From contig CM041777.1 in assembly GCA_023374045.1 (NCBI GenBank), positions 484,755,594 to 484,819,593 of the forward strand: DNA of 64,000 nt. Direction: 5' to 3'. The first letter of the stretch is position 1; each line of letters opens with the position of its first letter. Positions 21,601-31,831 of this stretch are shown piece after piece. The notes below the pieces were generated by a model. The model searched no databases, was not told the DNA's origin, and saw nothing but the letters and a program-made list of their open reading frames with translations. The stretch comes from Limonium bicolor (Eukaryota; Streptophyta; Magnoliopsida; Caryophyllales; Plumbaginaceae). A program made the position numbers and the translations under genes.

Positions 21601-23866
21601 TACACCCTTTTATTTTCGGTAATAACATATTCACCACATATGTTATAAAATTGTTACAATTAAATACTTATCTTCTTAAAAACTTAAATAAATAGTTATT
21701 TAACTTATCTAATTTGGTCAAAACCTACCATATGGTCAAGGTTGACCACCTTAATATTTCCTTGACCATCAATAACCATATATTACGGTTTGTACCCTTA
21801 TTTTTCAGAAATTACCATTTAACCCCAAAACTTTATATAATCTTATAATTTTTATATAAACTCATTTAAATCTCTAATTTTCGGCTTAATTAATATATAG
21901 CCCCCAAATTTAATTTATTTACACTATAACCCCAATTCATTGCAGTAATTTATATTTAGCACCTAAACTTAATTAAAAGCTTATAAATGCATAAATAAAA
22001 TGGCCTAAAGTACATGGCCTTATTACAAACATTAGCTTATAAAATAAATTACACATAAATGCCCAAAAGTACTTTAAACTCTTGGCCTTACACATATATT
22101 TTCCTTATTTACCAATTTTCTACATAATGTCTTAAATTTGACAATTATGCTTATTAATTAGTTATAAAATTATTAAACCATTCCTTAATCACCTAAGGTC
22201 AAAATAAGACCTTAATATAACCATTCACTCACGACACATTTATATTTATATATATATATTGTATGTATAAACACATAATAATATACCAAGTGTAGGTTTA
22301 AGTGATTTATACCTTGTTTTTGCCTAGTTAAGGCCTTGTTTGGCCACGGCCTGCTTAGGATAAAATTTCCACAGCATCATTTACATGTTTTCCAACAATA
22401 ATTAAGGCATGGTTAGTCTCCAAGCAAGATCTAACCATAAGAAGTGTTTAATGTCAATTTTCAAGGTAAAATTTACCTTAGAATACCAAGGTAACCAAGG
22501 TTGAATCGGCCTGTATTTACAGTAGGTAAAGATCATCAAAAGAGCTACTAAAAACAAGCTTTAAACTGGTATAACTCAGATTAGAAGATGGCTAATTTTT
22601 ACCTTGTTTATAATGCCTAAAATGGTGTTTTTGGCTTGGATCTGGCTATACCTTGAAGCTCTTGATATACCAACTGAATAAGTATGTTAAGAAGAAGATA
22701 ATAAGGCTAGGAACAAAGTTTCACAACCGAATTTGAAGGGAATCAAAAGATATGTGCTTAAAGCACATTTTTATACCTTAAGAACAAGATTAGATTTCTC
22801 CACCTTCTTCTCTTGTTAATGTCGGGATACACCCTCCATTTAACCTCAAAAAAACCTAAGAACATTGATGGAAGTGGTTGATGCTTAGCTCCATGGAAAG
22901 ATGAAAGAATTGTGAAGAGAATGAACATAAAATGGCTTAATAAGCTTACCTATGTCAATTGTTGTTCTCTTCTGAATATGGTGAGTTAGCCACGGTTTGG
23001 AGAAGCAAATGAGAGGTTTGAATGAGCTGCTGTCGGCAGGGGTGAAGACAAATGAGAAAGGTAAGTCAATTTTGCCTTATAAGTTAAGTTAATGTTAATT
23101 AATGGAATAGTAAATGATGACTCACTTAATTGGCTGGATATTTTGTGTTAAAGCTGAGTGAGCTGTCTTCCATGCCCCATGGCTGCCGACTTCCAAGGGC
23201 TAAGATGGTCATTAATTGACCATTGACCATACTTAGTCAATTTTGCTTAAAAATGCACTATTTGGGTTACTATTCATACCAAATTGCCCATTTTGATTTT
23301 TATTTTCAAACTTTGATTTAGACATTATAATATAGTCTATCATGTAAAATTAATGATATAAAGGATATACTCCAGTCTTTAAAATGACAAAAAGTCATTT
23401 TCTTAGAGCTCATACACAAAACGTGCTTTAAGGTGTTTTAGTGCACATTTTGTGTCACAGGGTGTTTCTGAGCTCAGTTTTCTTTGAGAATTGTTTTGCT
23501 GTGTTCCTTACATGATATTTGATCATGGAATCCAATTTTATATCATTTATAGGTCATTAGACCTTTGAGGTTTTCTTAGAGCACATTTTTGCCCTACTTG
23601 ACCCTGAAGCATGAAAATGCTTGTTCTTTGTGTTGGAGTGTTGTCCAACAATTGTAATATGTTTAGTAATGTGTTAATAAGCTTAGGACAAAGTTTTAGG
23701 TCCTAAGAAGTTCATTTGGGTATTTATTTACCCTAAACAGTCAAAGGGTGCAACATCTTGCTTTGTGTTGACCATTGTTGTTCTCAGTTGACTTTTAAGG
23801 CATGTTTAGGCCTTAATTAATGTGATTAGATGTTTAATCCATGTTTTATTAGTTTGGGGTATTTCA
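18688..23866 (-). mobile_element. LTR copy C (5.18 kb, 3' LTR of a minus-strand element)
   Basis: Plus-strand ends are TGTAACACC at 18688 and GGGGTATTTCA at 23866. A polypurine tract adjoins the right end, so this is the 3' LTR of an element whose body lies to the right. The tail module (ATCAGC..GCTGAGTATGCC near 19093-19117) sits about 410 bases from the end, as in the other copies. The last 850 bases align recognisably with the same part of D: ACTATTTGGTTACTATTCA, a GTGCTTTAAG region and TTTGATTTAGAC occur in the same order. Flanking 5-mers TCTAT and ATCTA do not form a clean target duplication, as expected where the right flank is internal element DNA. No coding content. Confidence 0.65.
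20440..21700. repeat. AT-rich degenerate repeats with palindromes in LTR C
   Basis: Irregular units of about 150-270 bp recur. They are marked by ATTGCC..GGGC or GGCCC words (near 21105, 21295, 21570) and by CACCACAT followed by an AT palindrome. The clearest palindrome is ATAACATTA / TAATGTTAT with a 2-nt loop near 21006-21025. Homology between units is weak, so the exact period is uncertain. Confidence 0.45.
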
Positions 23867-23867
23867 A

Positions 23868-23883
23868 TCTACCCCCCTTAAAA
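23868..23883 (-). other. Polypurine tract of element C
   Basis: On the minus strand, TTTTAAGGGGGGTAGA lies directly before the LTR start TTGAAATACCCC. This is the position and composition of a plus-strand priming tract. Just upstream (minus) is a perfect inverted repeat, GACTTCGGGACGAAGTC (23887-23903). Confidence 0.75.
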
Positions 23884-25398
23884 GACTTCGTCCCGAAGTC
23901 GCTTAATCAAATAAGTAAGTATATAAATGTATAACTACCCATTATTCCCATAATGTATATCTATGTGATATATCATTTACATACATCGTATTGTGCTTAT
24001 ACCGCACATAGCCATCACTTTGTGGCGTTAATTCAATCATATATGGATATAGGTGATCCATCAGCACCATTATTTCCTATCAATTCTACCAACCCTGACA
24101 ACCTCCCCGAGGTGTCCATAACATACCATCGTTCCACATTCCATCTCTAATGATTCATTTCGTATCTAGGCGATACCATATGTAATCATTCTACAAGGTA
24201 ATATAAAATATATATATATATATATATCACAAGTAGCATAAGAAAAGTATTACACACATGGGTGTAAATACAACATTCAAACAGGTATCTCATAGATACA
24301 TACATACAAGTGCACATCACACACAAACAAACCAACAACGTACGCCCCGCGTACCAAACATAACCAACAAAACCTCGTGTGCCCCGCACACCACCAATTC
24401 ACTGTATGCAATGCATACGAAACAACAAAATTTAGTGCACACATGTGCACAGCCAAGAGGCTCTACCCCCTTAAAAAGGGTTACGCCCCCGTACCCCACA
24501 AGTATACAACAGCCGCTCAACAAGGAGCGCTGGATACTTGGCTCTCCCAGAGTTCTCTAACTCGTGGATTATCCTCATATCAGAGAGACGGGTATGACTC
24601 TAGCCCTTCTAGGCTCCACAATACATAAAGGGTGAGGCACTAATCTGTTTGTGCTCTCTCCCAAGCTCGTTCTAATGGGCCCACTCGCTCCGTATGAGGT
24701 GCAGACCCATGAACATAGGCTCAGTTTGCCTCTTTTCATTGCTGTGAATCCTGTCGTTTGGATCACTAGCATACATGTGTGTGTCTTCTCTCACTGATAT
24801 TCAGCTTGAGGTATAATATGACATCGGCTACTGTTAGTACTTAGTGCTCTTTGCACTTGTTTGTGATATTAAGACGTACCAGCCTATCTGTTGACGTAGA
24901 TAAGGCTTGTCATCCGTGTTTCCTGGTGGTTTTGTTCCGGAGTAACACACTGTTGTAGTTCTATGATACACATCGTGTTGATATCCACTTTATCTTTCTA
25001 TATTCCCACTAGAATAATAACTGCACAAGTGCAATACCAAAACACTCAGTCCTACAGAGTGCAGAGTCGTAAACTCTCAGCAGCTAAAATATAATGAGTC
25101 AAACAGATAAGATGAGCGAATTATCATGTGAGTGGTACATTCCAAGTCCATTGTTCCTTGCTTAAGGTATCTGCTAGTATATTAGCTTGTCTCTCATCAT
25201 TGCGTAGTCACGCGTTTATGTCCACATCATCTGGTAGATTTCCTCTGGATTGCAAGAATTTGCTCGATCCTTATGAGGATTCTACATATTATTCGTCCAT
25301 AATGGGTTTCCATGGTTTTTTCCTTCGGTCTACTGTGTTTGAACGGTTTCCTTGTTCTTCACTGTATACTGTCTACTGCTCTCTGTTGAAGGTTCTTG
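23884..25398 (-). mobile_element. Internal domain of element C (non-coding, cut by gap)
   Basis: Between the polypurine tract and the gap I find no convincing gag-pol frame; stops are frequent in all frames. Near 25150-25190 the minus strand can be read as a short RNase H end-like ADTLSK pattern, too short to rely on. The segment shares with the internal domain of A the word GGGCGTAACCC or GGGCGTAATCCC followed by TTAAGGGGGTAGAGC (here about 24460-24485) and an AACTCTGGGAGA-like word. Both interiors therefore probably derive from one non-autonomous lineage. Confidence 0.4.
24340..24462. repeat. Cluster of five short perfect palindromes
   Basis: Hairpins at 24340-24354 (GTACGC/GCGTAC), 24377-24391 (GTGTGC/GCACAC), 24404-24418 (GTATGCA/TGCATAC), 24435-24450 (GTGCACA/TGTGCAC) and 24451-24462 (AGCC/GGCT). 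The first four share the arm pattern GTRYGC or GTGCAC and recur every 27-37 bp. Confidence 0.8.
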
Positions 25399-25898
25399 NN
25401 NNNNNNNNNNNNNNNNNNNNNNNNNNNNNNNNNNNNNNNNNNNNNNNNNNNNNNNNNNNNNNNNNNNNNNNNNNNNNNNNNNNNNNNNNNNNNNNNNNNN
25501 NNNNNNNNNNNNNNNNNNNNNNNNNNNNNNNNNNNNNNNNNNNNNNNNNNNNNNNNNNNNNNNNNNNNNNNNNNNNNNNNNNNNNNNNNNNNNNNNNNNN
25601 NNNNNNNNNNNNNNNNNNNNNNNNNNNNNNNNNNNNNNNNNNNNNNNNNNNNNNNNNNNNNNNNNNNNNNNNNNNNNNNNNNNNNNNNNNNNNNNNNNNN
25701 NNNNNNNNNNNNNNNNNNNNNNNNNNNNNNNNNNNNNNNNNNNNNNNNNNNNNNNNNNNNNNNNNNNNNNNNNNNNNNNNNNNNNNNNNNNNNNNNNNNN
25801 NNNNNNNNNNNNNNNNNNNNNNNNNNNNNNNNNNNNNNNNNNNNNNNNNNNNNNNNNNNNNNNNNNNNNNNNNNNNNNNNNNNNNNNNNNNNNNNNNN
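25399..25898. other. Assembly gap (500 N)
   Basis: Exactly 500 N, the conventional size for a scaffold gap of unknown length. Left of it is element C internal DNA; right of it is the integrase C-terminal region of element E. The missing 3' end and 3' LTR of E and the missing 5' part of C should lie in it. Apparent reading frames through it are artefacts. Confidence 0.99.
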
Positions 25899-26526
25899 GC
25901 ATTGTCGTAAGCTTGATCCCTCAGCTCTTCTAACTCAGAGAGTTGCAACTTTCTTTTTCACCCGCAGCAGACATATCAAAATTTAAGGCCTTGATTGCCC
26001 AATAAGCCTTGTGCTCAAGCTCCACAGGGAGATGGCATGCCTTTCCATAAACTAATTTAAAAGGTGACATACCAATGGGGTTTTATATGCTGTGCGATAG
26101 GCCCAAAGAGCATCATCCAGTTTTAAAGCCCAATCTTTTCTGGAGGAGTGCACCGTCTTTTGGAGTATCCATTTTAACTCCCTATTGGACACTTCTGCTT
26201 GCCCATTCGTCTGGGGATGGTAAGCAAGGGCAACTTTGTGGTGTACCCCATACTTAGCCATCAATGCATCAATGCTTCGATTGCAGAAGTGTGTGCCGCC
26301 ATCACTTATAATGGCTCTAGGGACTCCAAAGCGGGTAAAGACATGCTTCTTTAAGAATTTTACCACCGTCTTTGAATCAGCATGTTGGCAAGGAATTGCT
26401 TCAACCCACTTGGATACGTAATCCACTGCCACTAGAATATATTGGAATCCTTGCAAAGAGGGGAATGGTCCCATGAAATCCATTCCCCAGCAGTCAAAAA
26501 GTTCGACCTCTAAAATGCCTTGCAAG
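25899..26526 (-). pseudogene. Element E integrase, catalytic core and C-terminal part (interrupted)
   Basis: The minus strand encodes a Ty3/gypsy integrase core. The first Asp is in GMDFMGPF, the second in ISDGGTHF and the Glu in [11 protein letters not shown], with the plant-typical [10 protein letters not shown] context. The frame continues with breaks into the region before the gap, where [11 protein letters not shown] is readable. The Athila/Tat lineage is indicated by wording such as ILEVELFD and KTPLV. The N-terminal zinc-finger half lies 4.2 kb away at 30725-31108 because LTR D interrupts the gene at 26527. The gap removes the 3' end. Confidence 0.85.
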
Positions 26527-28044
26527 TGTAACACCCCGTCCAAGGCCAATCGTGGTTATCGCAAAACTTAACAACTTAATCACAATGATCGTAGCGGAAT
26601 AAACTAGCACCGGGACCTTGCCACGGTCTGATCAAAGAACATACCGAACTTTACTAATTTACAACACTTATCCAAAATATACATACCGTCCAAAATGCCC
26701 ACCAACCGAGTTTCGAGTATCTCAAGTGACAACATAAACTTCCATCAGTTTAAATATAAACAGACGGGCGCACATGCGTAACCCGTGCTCAAAAAAAAAA
26801 ACCCATCCTAAGTCTAACCGCTCCTACTCTCATGGTGTGACTTCATGGGCCGCTTACCTGCAAGTGTAAAAACAGCCCCCAAAGGGGGTCAGCACGAATG
26901 CTGGTACGACCCTCTCGTGGCCCCCAAGCTAACGGGGCTACGACAACTAATTGTCGATAGCATGGAAATTGATTAGATACACAATCATAATATGAAGTGC
27001 AATAAACAACCATCCACAGATGAACATACATAGTTCACACACAAATGAACGACTCAAGCGTTCCCTTACCAAGTGGGTTAGTAATAACCTCCTCCAGATC
27101 TGATTCCACTTAACCTCAGTTCACCTTAACTTACCTCAGTCTTAACCTTATCTTAACCTCAGTATACAAACCGTTTCTAGAATGGAAATGGTTGTATCTT
27201 ATCTTAAACTTAGGATTTAGGTGATCCTACCGCACCATCTTAATGCCACCTACCTTAGACGGGAGTCCAGTGTAGCTGAGCCGGCAACCGACCCTAGGCA
27301 ACAAGTCCGAAGACAAGTCCTTAAGCGGAGGACGGATCTGATTCAGATACCGACCCCCTTTCCTTAACATGCATGACCGGAGTCAGTCCCGGGTTCCTCA
27401 CTCCCCCCTTAAGTTCCAGTTAGTGAAAATCTTACAAACCATGTGTTAGTTAAACCTTAACGGGTATTAACCAACAGATACCAATACTTAACTCCTCTTC
27501 TTAACTCAATAAGTACTAAACTTAGTTAGTAACAATCTCAAGTCTCGTGGGTTAGTGTAAAGAAAACACATTCACAACGAGAACAAGTATAACCGGTTGC
27601 ATGCTTTATCTTGTCTTAGTCATAGCAAATAAACAGATAGCACACAAGCCGAGGGACACCTCGTTAGCAAGCAGGTCACAAGAAAGACTGTACCGTTCAC
27701 CGCCGACTGTCATTTGTTTAACCTTCTCCGGGGTCCCAATTCACAAACCTAAAACATTCATTCAATTTTTAGGTCATTAGTTATTTGCACCTTACTTAAC
27801 TCACTTAGTCCCTAAAGATTCTCATTCAATACCCTCTTAAGTCCTTACCACTTAACCTTATAAACTTAATTTTAAACATTAAGGTTTATACTTAACTTAA
27901 CTTAATTCCTTGGGTCCTTAGGTTCCTAATCATTATTACCCTCTTAATGGGGTACCCTAACACTAATTAACATCTTTTAATCTTTAAGTTTTCTTTTTTT
28001 ATGTTTTTGGCTCGACCGACCTTACCGTTGAAAGTTTTTACCCC

Positions 28045-28367
28045 GACCGACCTTGCAAGTCCGGTCCCCAAGGTCGGTCCATTCCTGAGAGTTTTCCCCT
28101 CTGTAAATTTAAGCCCGACCGACCTTGTCAAGGTCGGTCCCAAGTTCGGTCGATTCCAGAGACTAATTCTCATACAAAATTTAGGCATGACGACCTTGCA
28201 AGTCCGGTCCCAAGGTCGGTCCATTCCAGAGACTCAATTCGTACACAAAATACAAGCCCGACCGACCTTGCAAGTCCGGTCCCCAAGGTCGGTCCATTCC
28301 AGAAACTCTTTCCGGTAGTGTAAACTGGGCTCGACCGACCTTGCAGGTCCGGTCCCTAAGGTCGGTC
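28045..28367. repeat. Five-unit hairpin tandem array in LTR D (72-bp period)
   Basis: Inverted repeats start at 28045, 28117, 28189, 28260 and 28333; the spacings are 72, 72, 71 and 73. The complete unit is 35 nt: arms GACCGACCTTG and CAAGGTCGGTC around a 13-nt loop containing TCCGG. Units 1 and 4 are perfect. Unit 2 has one arm mismatch, unit 3 two single-base deletions, and unit 5 a CTAAGG variant in its right arm. A solitary left arm lies near 28014. Spacers begin ATTCCAGAGACT. Confidence 0.92.
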
Positions 28368-30440
28368 GGCTCCAGACCTTTGTTTTTAAATTCCCATTTG
28401 ACTCCAAACTTCCACTTACATATCCTAATATATTCTAACCTTATTTGGGCACTTCAAACACACCTTTAACCTTCCTTTAAACTCATCAAATCACTCACCA
28501 AAATCCACTTAGTTATTATGCATTTTTCTTGTAATAATGCAAACACTTGTAATGTTTTTCACTAGGCTTCTAAGTGGTGTTTCATACCTATAATAACCAC
28601 TATGCCAAAGTTTTCCTCACCACTATAACATCATCTCCCAAGCATCTTTCACCATCTAAAATTCCTTTATGTAACCTCTTGAAGTTCCTTCACAAGTTTG
28701 TTCTTTGAACACACTACTTTCTCCCCTCCTAACAAGATTTGCCTAAATCCTAAACACATTCCCAAATGACTTTGGTGTATCCCAAAACACTCTTTTGATT
28801 CCTAAATCTTTCATGATAATGCCTAAGCCATTCTAATTCACAAGAACACCTAAAACTCATTCTTTTTTTTTCATCAAGACAACTCCTAAAGTTTCCTAGT
28901 CCTTCCTTAGTCATGAAATCTCCTTAGAACATCTTAAACACTTAGGTTCTTCACCAAAATTTGCCATGGATTCTCTAGTATATTATCACACTTAAACACT
29001 TAGTTTTTCACCATCAAACAATGAACACTCAAGTTCTCATCACACCATCTTAACACATAATATGCACCCAAACTACACTACAACACAATATAGTGCAAGT
29101 ACTTAAAATGCTTGGCACTTAGGCCCTTAAATGACTTGGCTCTTAGGCCCTTAAATGCATAAATCTTAAACACTGAATTTCCTCAATATATATAGCCTTT
29201 GACCTGCAAATACACACAACAAGGCTCCCATTACAATATAAATGTTCTTATAATTCACCTTGTCATTCTTAAACTATCTCCTTTCTCATTTGCTCCTTAG
29301 TCACAAGTTCACAAGTATAATCATTGTTTCTCCTAGGTTTTTATAACTCTTTCCCAATGTAAACTCTACACTAAACTCATCACATATCTAAATCTCATTC
29401 CCTTAAACAATAAAACACCTTAAGGTAAGTAATGTACCTTGTTCTTTTACAAGCTCTCAAACTTTTCTCCTTAGGTTTTTCCCTTGCTCAATCTCGGTCA
29501 CCAAAAAATTCTCCTTGCCAATGTTCTAACCAATATCCAATGACTCTAATGAGTGCTATATAATACATTAACCTTAAGGAACAAACCCTAGGTTAAAAAT
29601 GTGCTTTAAGGTATTAAATTGATTGTTTTACCTTGGAGTCTTAGAATAGGCTTGGATATGAAGCAAGAAGGACCTCCTCTAGCCCTTGGAGAATAGAAAA
29701 CAAGCTAGAACAAGGCATAAACATGAAGCCCCATGAGTGATAATTTTAGACATGTGAAGAAAGTGATGGAAACCTAGTTTTATTTACATTTCCTTACCTT
29801 AAGAGAATGAAGAAGCTAATGGAGTCTCCAAGCTTGTTTCCTCCTCTAATGGCGGTTTGCCTTGGCTCCAAAATGAGGCTCTTGAAGTTTTGGAAAGATA
29901 GAAAGGAAGAGCTTGAGCTAACTAAGAAGAATATATGCTTAGTTTTGATTTTGGAGCTAAGATGTGTGTTTGGCAAGCAAGTAAAGATGGAGCTAGCATG
30001 GGGTTGTCTTCTACGTGAATGGAGAAGGGAAGAAGATGGTAAAAACCGGGGGAAAGAAGAGAATGAAGAGATGAGGAGAGAGGTAAGTAAAGGTGAGATA
30101 TTTGTTTCCTTAAAGCAAATAATGACTAGTCTTCTTTTCCCTCTTCTTTTACAATATTGCTATCTCATGTGGTGACTCATCACCTTAGAAAACCGGGCCC
30201 CTTTATTAATTAGGCTAGTCATGGTCTTGTTTGACCAATTAATTGAACTTAATTGACTAAAGACTAAACTAGGCACTATTTGGTTACTATTCACCAACTA
30301 ATGCACATATTTGTGAAATTTTTGATTTCCCATTGATTTAGACTTCCTAATGTGATACTAATTAGTACACAAGTTAATTAAGGAGTAATCATGGGCATTT
30401 AGCCACTTAAAACCCCTTTCTAAGACAATTTTTCAAAAAT

Positions 30441-30464
30441 GTGCTTTAAGAGTCCTTAAAGCAC
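30441..30464. repeat. Perfect 10-bp hairpin in LTR D
   Basis: Arms GTGCTTTAAG and CTTAAAGCAC with loop AGTC. The corresponding region of LTR C has an imperfect form near 23424, and C also has GTGCTT-A-AAGCAC near 22754. Confidence 0.85.
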
Positions 30465-30724
30465 AATTTGTGTTTTAACTTGTTTTTGAGCTTGGTTCTC
30501 TTTGGTAATTGACTTAAAATGACCATTAGGATATTAATAAGGTCTTATAATGATATTTGGGTGCTCACCCAAGTCTCTCCAAGCTTAGAGCACGTTTTTG
30601 CGTAAACTGCTCTTATGGTGTTTCCTTTGATTTAAATTGTTTCTTAATGTTTCTAAGGCATTATTTAGCCTCCTTATATCTTAGTTTATCACTTAATCAC
30701 CATATCTAAGTTTGGGGTATTTCA

Positions 30725-31108
30725 GCAGGGGCATCTCATGTCGCCTGGAAGTATTTCCATGCGTTGACAACTATCGCAACTGGCCACAAAGGCTTGGCAA
30801 TCTTTATGTAGTGTGGGCCAATAAAATCTGGATTCCAAAACTTTGGCTGCCGTCCTATGAGATCCATGATGGCCTCCAGCTTCCCTTAAATGACAAAACT
30901 CTAGAACACTGGGTACTTCATCATCTGGGAGACACCTGCGAATTATACTATATGCACAAACTCGAAAGAGAAAAGGGTCTTCCCAGATATAATGCTTAGC
31001 TTCAGATAAAAATTTCTTCTTTTGAGCATAGGAAAAATCACGAGGTATAACCCCAGAAACAAGATAATTGGCTAGGTCAGCAAACCAAGGTTCGTGCACC
31101 GTATTCAA
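30725..31108 (-). pseudogene. Element E integrase N-terminal zinc-finger region
   Basis: The minus-strand frame contains the HHCC zinc finger of gypsy integrases: H and H in the REAGGHHGSHRTAAK segment, then CDSCQR. The wording FYWPTLHKD..CDSCQR is typical of the lineage. Just after CQR the frame shifts by one base, so the sequence leading to the D insertion point is in another frame. Together with 25899-26526 this makes the integrase triply broken: frameshift, LTR insertion and gap. Confidence 0.85.
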
Positions 31109-31707
31109 AACAAAAACAGTCTCATCCGGAAAAATTCATGAATTGGTACACCATCATCAGGAACTACCAACCGAAACAGATGGTCAGCCACAACATTTAA
31201 TTTACCACTATTATCCCTTACTTCAATGTCAAATTCCTGTAACAAGAGAATCCAACAAAGCAAACGTGGTTTGGCCTCTTTCTTAGTAAACAAATATTTA
31301 AGAGCAGAATGGTCAGTGTGAATAATCATTTTACTTCCCCATAAATATGATCTGAATTTATCTAAGGAGAATACCACTGCTAGGAGCTCTTTCTCGGTGG
31401 TTGAATAGTTCCTTTGGGCATTGTCTAGAGTTTTGCTCACATAAGCAATAACTTGTAGAATCTTCTCTTTTCTTTGGCACAGAGCCACCCCTACTGCAAA
31501 ATCACTTGCATCACACATAATCTCAAAGGGTAATGACCAGTCAGGTGAAACAACAATGGGAGCAGCTACCAATTTTTGTTTAATTAAATCAAAAGCAAAT
31601 ACGCAATCATCAGAAACAACAAATGGGGCTTCTTTCAGAAGCAGATCAGTTAATGGTTTTGCAATTTTAGAAAAAATCCTGAATAAACCGTCTATAAAAT
31701 CCTGCAT
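31105..31707 (-). pseudogene. Element E RNase H and RT C-terminal region
   Basis: About 200 codons of open frame on the minus strand. It begins in the RT connection ([19 protein letters not shown]) and includes RNase H signatures: DASDFAVG, the [12 protein letters not shown] block with catalytic Glu, [10 protein letters not shown] with Asp, and [10 protein letters not shown] at the end, where an S-to-F change replaces the usual LSR. The order RT then RNase H then integrase is that of Ty3/gypsy. It joins RT only across frame breaks near 31710-31850. Confidence 0.88.
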
Positions 31708-31831
31708 GCCCTAAGAAGGCTCTTACTTCTTTCACACAAGTAGGTTTTGGCAATTTCTCAATTACCTCCACCTTGGCTTGATCTACCTCAATCCCTTAGC
31801 AGATATTATGTGACCGAGCACAATTCATTTT

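Larger units (their letters stand above)
26527..30724 (-). mobile_element. Solo LTR copy D (4.20 kb) inserted in element E integrase
   Basis: Termini are TGTAACACC at 26527 and GGGGTATTTCA at 30724. Flanks are GCAAG (26522-26526) and GCAGG (30725-30729), a 5-bp target duplication with one later change, and host integrase sequence continues on both sides. No internal domain or second LTR is present, so this is an LTR left after LTR-LTR recombination. The tail module lies near 26880-26910 (GCCCCCAAAGGGGGTCAGCAC). The hairpin array is at 28045-28367 and a 10-bp hairpin at 30441-30464. The open frame of 122 codons at 29807-30175 has no family features and lies in sequence aligned with non-coding LTR C, so I do not call it a gene. 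Confidence 0.8.

Noticed and set aside
25140..25200. Minus-strand ADTLSK reading suggesting an RNase H end in element C
   Set aside because: Only a few residues long with stops close by; not enough to assign gag-pol to element C.
25128..25986. Long frames of 190-260 codons around 25.4-25.9 kb
   Set aside because: Made almost entirely of the N gap.
28014..28367. CRISPR-like array because of regular repeats and spacers
   Set aside because: Plant nuclear LTR context, spacers related to each other, no cas genes; the regularity comes from tandem duplication.
29807..30175. 122-codon Glu/Lys-rich frame in LTR D
   Set aside because: Lies in LTR sequence homologous to non-coding LTR C and has no recognisable domain.
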